From OCS116 sp051531935 (GTDB taxonomy: Bacteria > Pseudomonadota > Alphaproteobacteria > Rhizobiales > OSC116), in assembly GCA_051531935.1 (NCBI GenBank), contig JAOPTR010000001.1:62001-126000 (forward strand): a stretch of 64,000 bases of DNA, written 5' to 3'. The notes below the pieces were generated by a model. That model saw nothing but the letters and a program-made list of their open reading frames with translations, made no database searches and was not told the origin of the DNA. Below, one piece after another: positions 59,286 to 64,000 of this stretch. Both the position numbers and the translations under genes were made by a program. Position 1 is the first letter of the stretch, and every line of letters starts with the position of its first letter.

Positions 59286-60326
59286 CTATTTATATTCATA
59301 CGCCATTTTATATGTGTGGCTTATCATAGCCATTAACAATATCACCGCACCAATCTGGTGAGTGAGAGCAGTATGCAAATGTACAAATGTGAGTAAAGTC
59401 AAAATACCAAGCACAACTTGCACTAATAATGCTGCCTTCACCCATATAAGCGAACGTCTCAATTGCTTAGTGCTATTCTGGCTTTTAAAAACAACTACCG
59501 CCTGTATGGCAACTAAGATCAAAATACAATAAGCCAACATACGATGGTTAAACTGAATTGTCGTCACATCTTCAAATGCGCTCAACCAAGCTGGCAGTAA
59601 ATCATATAATCCATCAGGAATAAATAAATCGCCCATCAATGGCCAAGTATTATAAGCAAGCCCCGCATCCGTTCCCGCAACCAACGCACCCAATAAAATC
59701 TGAATAAATATCACTACCAATACAAACCAAACAAATACACCGCGTTTACGCTTTGGCATTGCAGGTTCATCAGCATTCCAACCACGCAAACTACCCAGTT
59801 CAAGGGAATACCAAAAACTCAATGCCAAAAGAAAAATCGCCAACCCCAAATGCGCAGCAAGTCTGTACTGGCTCACATCAACACGTTCAACAAGGCCAGA
59901 CATAACCATATACCAACCCAGAACACCCTGCGCGCCACCAAGCACACCGAGGATAAGGTATTTACCAACATATCCCGCAACAATCTGCTTACGTATCAAA
60001 AAATAAGCAAATGGCACAAACCATAAAATACCCACAAATCGGCCTAAAAACCGATGCGACCACTCCCACCAGAATATAGATTTAAAAGTCTCCACTGTCA
60101 TATCAGCATGTTCAAATAAATATTCGGGTATCTTCTTATATTTTTCAAATGCTAGCGCCCAGTCAGCAGCATTAAGCGGCGGAATAGCACCCAGTATCGG
60201 CTTCCATTCGGTAATTGATAGTCCGCTATTGGTCAAACGCGTTGCGCCACCAACCACAACCATAAGGCCGATAAAAAAACAAATGGTCCATAACCAAATT
60301 TGCTGCGCTAGAATGTGTTTCTGCAT
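59286..60326 (-). CDS. ctaA: heme A synthase (COX15/CtaA)
   Basis: Oxidises the C8 methyl of heme O to a formyl group, giving heme A for cytochrome aa3 oxidase. The 346-aa inner-membrane protein has eight helices in two four-helix halves, each with heme-ligand histidines: WEWSHRFLGR, RLAAHLGLA, IQFNHRMLAY and HTALTHQIGA. The alphaproteobacterial marks GGATRLTNSGLSITEWKPI and NTWPLMGD are clear. The start is ATG 60326 (MQKHILAQQIW), with GGAAAT ahead; upstream in-frame Met codons would add 27 residues of no clear use. Divergent from the DUF2842 gene. Confidence 0.95.
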   Translation of the reverse strand: MQKHILAQQIWLWTICFFIGLMVVVGGATRLTNSGLSITEWKPILGAIPPLNAADWALAFEKYKKIPEYLFEHADMTVETFKSIFWWEWSHRFLGRFVGILWFVPFAYFLIRKQIVAGYVGKYLILGVLGGAQGVLGWYMVMSGLVERVDVSQYRLAAHLGLAIFLLALSFWYSLELGSLRGWNADEPAMPKRKRGVFVWFVLVVIFIQILLGALVAGTDAGLAYNTWPLMGDLFIPDGLYDLLPAWLSAFEDVTTIQFNHRMLAYCILILVAIQAVVVFKSQNSTKQLRRSLIWVKAALLVQVVLGILTLLTFVHLHTALTHQIGAVILLMAMISHTYKMAYEYK

Positions 60327-60440
60327 TTTATTTCCAATATTCAAAACCCACTCTGTCATAAAAAATCTACAGGCAAAATACAAGTCAATATTGACTTTAT
60401 GCGCCAAGCAGCTTAATCCAACTACTAATTAGGAGAAAAC

Positions 60441-60662
60441 ATGGCGACCAAAATACCAGAGCGCAGCCGCAAACTCATCGGCATTGTTGCGGTCATTATA
60501 TATTTAACCATTTATTGCTTCATCATTGCGGCCATCGGTGAAGTATGGGTATTAGGCAATGGCGTCGGTTTGGAAATCACATATTTCGCAATTGCAGGTT
60601 TTGTTTGGATATTCCCAATAATCAAATTATTCCGCTGGATGGATGACCTAATTAAACGCTAG
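60441..60662 (+). CDS. DUF2842 membrane protein
   Basis: A 73-aa protein with two transmembrane segments (LIGIVAVIIYLTIYCFIIAAIG and ITYFAIAGFVWIFPIIKLF) and the C-terminal RWMDDL that marks DUF2842, a family essentially confined to alphaproteobacteria. Function unknown. AGGAG precedes the ATG. Divergent from ctaA, an arrangement I recall from rhizobia. Its stop comes one base before the stop of the converging VOC gene. Confidence 0.92.
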   Translation: MATKIPERSRKLIGIVAVIIYLTIYCFIIAAIGEVWVLGNGVGLEITYFAIAGFVWIFPIIKLFRWMDDLIKR

Positions 60663-60663
60663 T

Positions 60664-61143
60664 TCATGGCGTAATCAATCTATTATCGCCATCAACCGAC
60701 CACGCATACTCAAAATCCACTTCAAATAAATGCCCATCGGGGTCTTTAAAGTAACCTGCAACACCCCATTCTGTCTTGGTTGCAGGTTTCACGAGTGTGC
60801 CACCCGCCTCAACCGCTTTAGCTAAAATACGCGGTACATCCTCAGCTTGCTCGGCAATGTAAATAATTGCAACACCAGAAAACCCGGAAACCTCATCAAC
60901 ACTCGACAATGAGTCTTTCGCCAAATCAACTCGCGAGATAAGCGATAATGCATAACCGCCCAAATCAAATTTTATAAATTCTTCGGTACCAGCAGCAGAA
61001 CGTCGCCACCCAAGAGCCTCATAAAATGTTGCCGATTTTTGCACATCATCAACACCAAGCAGCATAATATGCATACGCTGCTTCAATGGCATAGTGCCTT
61101 TATCAGATGTCACAACATCACCTATTTCAAAATTCTCAAGCAT
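60664..61143 (-). CDS. VOC-family protein (glyoxalase fold)
   Basis: A 159-aa protein with QRMHIMLLGVDDVQKSATFYEALGWRRSA at the start of the VOC domain, GGYALSLISRVDLA, and TEWGVAGYFKDPDGHLFEVDFEYAW at the end, which carries the usual metal-site Glu. The class is that of uncharacterised glyoxalase-like proteins. An N-terminal extension of about 20 residues precedes the domain. ATG 61143 gives better spacing to AGGGAA than ATG 61149; either is possible. Confidence 0.85.
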   Translation of the reverse strand: MLENFEIGDVVTSDKGTMPLKQRMHIMLLGVDDVQKSATFYEALGWRRSAAGTEEFIKFDLGGYALSLISRVDLAKDSLSSVDEVSGFSGVAIIYIAEQAEDVPRILAKAVEAGGTLVKPATKTEWGVAGYFKDPDGHLFEVDFEYAWSVDGDNRLITP

Positions 61144-61216
61144 AAACATTTCCCTAGTTGTTATACTAAGGTAGCTTAATAATTTTCAGATGTCAATTAA
61201 ATGTTCTTAGTTTGTT

Positions 61217-61657
61217 CTATTGCTTGGACTGGCCATATTTGGCGTTCATATCGTCAATGTCGGCTTTAATCAGCCTTCGTAAAATCTGTTCATCCACATC
61301 AGCTAATTTATTGATATAGAGGCAGGATTTTCCCGTTTTAAATTTTCCAAAATTTTTCAACTTGTCTTTATATATCTCAAACCCACCCATGATATAAAGA
61401 ACAATATTAGCCTTGCGTGGCGAGAAACCAATTTTCATACTATCGCCCTCGCGGCCGCTTTCATACTTATAATGGTAAGTGCCAAAACCAACAATAGATT
61501 TGCCCCACATTTTGGGGCTATAGCCTGTAATGTCCTGCATCATGTTCATGATTGCAAACGCATCTTCACGCTTCTGATCTTTTTCGATTTGCGCTATAAA
61601 TGCCAATACATCAGCATCAGTTTCTTGAGTTTTATTCTGCTTAGAGGTCATTCGCAT
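61217..61657 (-). CDS. DUF1801 protein
   Basis: A 146-aa soluble protein. The family marks are DITGYSPKMWGKSIVGFGTYHYKYESGREGDSMKIGFSPRKANIVLYI and FKTGKSCLYINKLADVDEQILRRLI, which match DUF1801 (YdhG-like fold), a family of unknown function found widely in bacteria. No ribosome site is clear; ATG 61657 (MRMTSKQNKTQ) or ATG 61651 two codons later are both plausible starts, longer ones less so. It lies 36 bp upstream of the pth-ychF unit's end. Confidence 0.85.
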   Translation of the reverse strand: MRMTSKQNKTQETDADVLAFIAQIEKDQKREDAFAIMNMMQDITGYSPKMWGKSIVGFGTYHYKYESGREGDSMKIGFSPRKANIVLYIMGGFEIYKDKLKNFGKFKTGKSCLYINKLADVDEQILRRLIKADIDDMNAKYGQSKQ

Positions 61658-61693
61658 ATTAAAATGCAAACAACCAATCAAAGCAAGGTTAAA

Positions 61694-62791
61694 CTAAACG
61701 TTAAATCTAAAGTGCAATATATCGCCATCTTTCACGACATACTCTTTACCCTCAACACGGTGTTTACCAGCCTCTTTACAGCCTTGCTCACCATTAAATT
61801 TGATAAAATCATCATAAGCCATACATTCAGCTCTGATAAATCCTTTTTCAAAATCAGTATGAATAACCGCAGCCGCCTTAGGCGCTTTGGTTCCCTTGCG
61901 AATCGTCCATGCACGCGCTTCTTTGGGTCCAACTGTAAAGTAAGTTTCCAATCCAAGCAGCTCATAACCAACACGAATCATGCGGTCAAGACCAGGCTCT
62001 ACAATGCCTAAATCATCCATAAATTCAGTAGCCTCATCAGCATCCAACATACTAATTTCCGCTTCTATTTCAGCCGAAATAATCACGGTAGCTGCGCCTT
62101 CTTCCGTAGCCTTTTTCTCAACAAGTTCAGAAAATGCATTTCCCGTTGCTAAACTGTCTTCATCTACATTACAAACATACAAAACAGGCTTAGAAGTCAA
62201 TAAGTTCAAACCTTTAAACACAGCTTCCAAATCCTCATCAATGTCAGCATGGCGCGCAGCCTTACCCTCATTAAGTGGGATCAGAGCAGCTTCCATCACT
62301 TCCAAAATCTCAACAGATTCCTTGTCTTTCTGAGCAGCTTTCTTGCGGATGGCTGGAATACGTTTTTCCAGGCTTTCCAAATCGGCAATCATCAATTCAG
62401 TTTCAACAATTTCGGCGTCTGCTAATGGGTCAATACGGCCTTCAACATGGGTAATGTCATCATTTTCAAAACAACGCAAAACATAAGCAATCGCATCCAC
62501 TTCACGAATGGTGGCCAAAAATTGGTTACCCAAGCCCTCGCCTTTCGATGCGCCTTTTACCAAACCTGCAATGTCAACAAATGTCAAACGTGATGGAATA
62601 AGTTCTTTACTACCTTCAATTTTGGCAACTGCTGCAATGCGCTTATCTGGCACAGCCACATCGCCTACATTCGGCTCAATTGTGCAAAACGGAAAGTTAG
62701 CCGCTTGCGCTGCCGCTGTCTGAGTTAGCGCGTTAAACAAAGTCGATTTACCAACATTGGGCAAGCCCACAATACCACATTTAAAACCCAT
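61694..62791 (-). CDS. ychF: ribosome-associated Obg-family ATPase/GTPase YchF
   Basis: A 365-aa P-loop protein of the OLA1/YchF group, which binds ribosomes and prefers ATP. Marks are Walker A GLPNVGKST, G2/switch I NFPFCTIEPNVG, G3 DIAGLVKGASKGEGLGNQ, a coiled-coil insert, and the C-terminal TGS domain (AWTIRKGTKAPKAAAVIHTDFEKGFIRAE...GKEYVVKDGDILHFRFNV). The G4 specificity motif reads NVDE in place of NKxD, as expected for YchF. ATG begins 1 bp after the pth stop; AGGAG lies in the pth tail. Confidence 0.96.
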   Translation of the reverse strand: MGFKCGIVGLPNVGKSTLFNALTQTAAAQAANFPFCTIEPNVGDVAVPDKRIAAVAKIEGSKELIPSRLTFVDIAGLVKGASKGEGLGNQFLATIREVDAIAYVLRCFENDDITHVEGRIDPLADAEIVETELMIADLESLEKRIPAIRKKAAQKDKESVEILEVMEAALIPLNEGKAARHADIDEDLEAVFKGLNLLTSKPVLYVCNVDEDSLATGNAFSELVEKKATEEGAATVIISAEIEAEISMLDADEATEFMDDLGIVEPGLDRMIRVGYELLGLETYFTVGPKEARAWTIRKGTKAPKAAAVIHTDFEKGFIRAECMAYDDFIKFNGEQGCKEAGKHRVEGKEYVVKDGDILHFRFNV

Positions 62792-62792
62792 T

Positions 62793-63494
62793 TTAATCTC
62801 CTAGCTTATCTTTTAAATTTTTCAACGCTGCAAATGGGTTTCCCAATTTCACAGTCTTTGCCGCCCGCTTCTCAGTTGGTTTTTTTTCAACTGGCTTTGG
62901 CTTTTCTTCTTTTTCCAATGGCGCCTGTTTTGCAAGTTTTTGCTCCACAGCCACCTTAAATTCATTTAATTTTTCTAGCGCCAATTTTGGCGCTGCATCA
63001 GCAATAGAATCAAGCAATGGCACAAGCCAATCTTGGTCTGCTTTGCTAAAGTTTCCAAGTACATAATTCGCCACTTGGCTTTTTTGTGCAGGCCGCCCCA
63101 CACCAATACGTACACGGTGGTAGTCATTGCCAATATGCTGGCTCATGCTTTTAAGGCCGTTATGTCCAGCAACACCACCACCAAATTTAATTCTAAATTT
63201 TGCAGGTGCTAAATCAATTTCATCGTATAAAACAATCACTTCATCAGCTTCAAGCTTATAAAAGCGCATGGCTTCCCCAACCGCTTGGCCCGATAAATTC
63301 ATAAATGTCTGTGGCTTCATAATCAACACTTTTTCAGTGCCAAGCCGCCCGTCCGAAATAAGCGCATTAAATTTTTGCTTATAGGGGGCAAAGTTATGGC
63401 GGCGGACAATCTCGTCCACCGCCATAAAACCAACATTGTGGCGATTAAACGCATATTCAGAACCAGGATTTCCCAAACCAACTATCAGTCGCAT
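62793..63494 (-). CDS. pth: peptidyl-tRNA hydrolase Pth
   Basis: Recycles peptidyl-tRNA dropped from ribosomes. The 233-aa sequence has VGLGNPGSEYAFNRHNVGF with the catalytic His19, MKPQTFMNLSG, VLYDEIDL with the catalytic Asp region, and GGGVAGHNGLKSM. The tail of about 45 residues beyond the core is Lys/Glu/Pro-rich (PLEKEEKPKPVEKKPTEKRAAK), probably disordered and common in alphaproteobacteria. GGAG precedes the ATG. It lies between rplY and ychF, likely one operon. Confidence 0.96.
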   Translation of the reverse strand: MRLIVGLGNPGSEYAFNRHNVGFMAVDEIVRRHNFAPYKQKFNALISDGRLGTEKVLIMKPQTFMNLSGQAVGEAMRFYKLEADEVIVLYDEIDLAPAKFRIKFGGGVAGHNGLKSMSQHIGNDYHRVRIGVGRPAQKSQVANYVLGNFSKADQDWLVPLLDSIADAAPKLALEKLNEFKVAVEQKLAKQAPLEKEEKPKPVEKKPTEKRAAKTVKLGNPFAALKNLKDKLGD

Positions 63495-63527
63495 GAGCTA
63501 GCTCCGTTTATGCGTGTCATCTATGTC

Positions 63528-64000
63528 TTAATCTTCAGATGCAGCAGCGTCTGGAGTTTCAGCACTGTCATCAGCACTTGCTTCTGCTTCATCTTCATCT
63601 TCATCACTTGCGCCACCAGGAGCAGCAACAGAAACGATTGTGAAATCACGATCCGTAATGGTCGATTTAGAACCTTCAGGCAATGTGATTTGAGAAATAT
63701 GCAAAGATTCACCAACTTCAAGGTTAATCAGATCAATTTCAATTTCAGCAGGAATAGCGTTCGCACGAACTGTAACCATAATTGTATGGCGAACAATGTT
63801 CAATGCACCACCAGCGTTTAGGCCTGGGCATTCTTCTTCGTTCAACAATTTAATCGGAATTTCAAGATCAAGCGTAGCGCCTTTTCCTAGACGGAAAAAG
63901 TCAACATGTACAGGTGTGTCTCTTACTGGGTCTAGTTGAACCGCACGACAAATAACACGAGTTTTTGTACCATCTACATCAATTTCAAAAAGTGTTTGTT
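63528..64000 (-). CDS. rplY: 50S ribosomal protein L25/Ctc family (N-terminus off the right edge)
   Basis: About 157 C-terminal codons of the long (CTC) form of L25, which binds 5S rRNA. The visible part holds the end of the 5S-binding domain (FEIDVDGTKTRVICRAVQLDPVRDTPVHVDFFRLGKG) and the C-terminal TL5 domain (EIPIKLLNEEECPGLNAGGALNIVRHTIMVTVRANAIPAEIEIDL), ending in an acidic, Ser/Ala/Asp/Glu-rich tail. About 45-50 N-terminal residues should lie beyond position 64000. L25-pth-ychF is a common alphaproteobacterial operon; 33 bp separate it from pth. Confidence 0.95.
   Translation of the reverse strand, partial: QTLFEIDVDGTKTRVICRAVQLDPVRDTPVHVDFFRLGKGATLDLEIPIKLLNEEECPGLNAGGALNIVRHTIMVTVRANAIPAEIEIDLINLEVGESLHISQITLPEGSKSTITDRDFTIVSVAAPGGASDEDEDEAEASADDSAETPDAAASED

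Overview
The window is a gene-dense, AT-rich bacterial chromosome segment (roughly 40% G+C by eye). It looks alphaproteobacterial and most like Rhizobiales/Hyphomicrobiales. Supporting evidence is the alphaproteobacterial DUF2842 gene, the ctaA (COX15-type) heme A synthase, and several gene orders familiar from rhizobia: carA facing a GatB/YqeY-dnaG-rpoD block; greA followed by a divergent Lrp/trxB pair and an LsrB/VtlR-like LysR gene; YbjN-proC-CsaA; and L25-pth-ychF. The taxonomic call is inference. The gene content suggests a free-living heterotroph and not a reduced endosymbiont.

Layout. 1-5.3 kb: a minus-strand methionine block (SahR-like ArsR-methyltransferase fusion, metF, metH) with a palindromic operator in the divergent promoter; metH runs off the left edge. 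5.4-13.7 kb: a class V aminotransferase with a glyoxalase-like partner, a large exported protein of unknown function, ettA, and an exporter/carbonic anhydrase group. 13.9-16.6 kb: a class II glutamine amidotransferase, an inverted-repeat element, and a MerR metal regulator with two MerR-type promoters that drive a tiny secreted protein and a CDF metal exporter. 16.6-25.8 kb: accessory genes, including tandem exported metallo-beta-lactamase-fold hydrolases with a LysR regulator, RidA-tdk-EamA, a GcvA-like regulator, oxyR with its two redox cysteines, and a divergent EthD-like/rubredoxin-MBL pair.

26-43.5 kb is the core block: a CAT tRNA, rpoD, dnaG, carA/carB, greA, trxB and the LsrB-like gene. 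The 529-bp gap that follows holds two tandem small-RNA genes whose hairpin loops display CCCTCCC anti-Shine-Dalgarno motifs; position and structure match the AbcR1/AbcR2 (alpha-r15) pair of rhizobia. This is the most striking non-coding feature of the window.

43.6-54.8 kb: small detoxification/acyltransferase genes under a divergent MocR regulator, proC and csaA, a marR-solA-SDR operon, two tandem branched-chain aminotransferase paralogues, pgsA and a lipoprotein. 54.8-55.5 kb is a G+C-rich cluster of direct and inverted repeats broken by a 6-N assembly gap. 55.5-64 kb: uvrC-folB, a Na+/Ca2+ exchanger, ctaA, DUF2842, then ychF-pth-rplY, with rplY running off the right edge.

No CRISPR array, phage, transposase or rRNA gene was seen.
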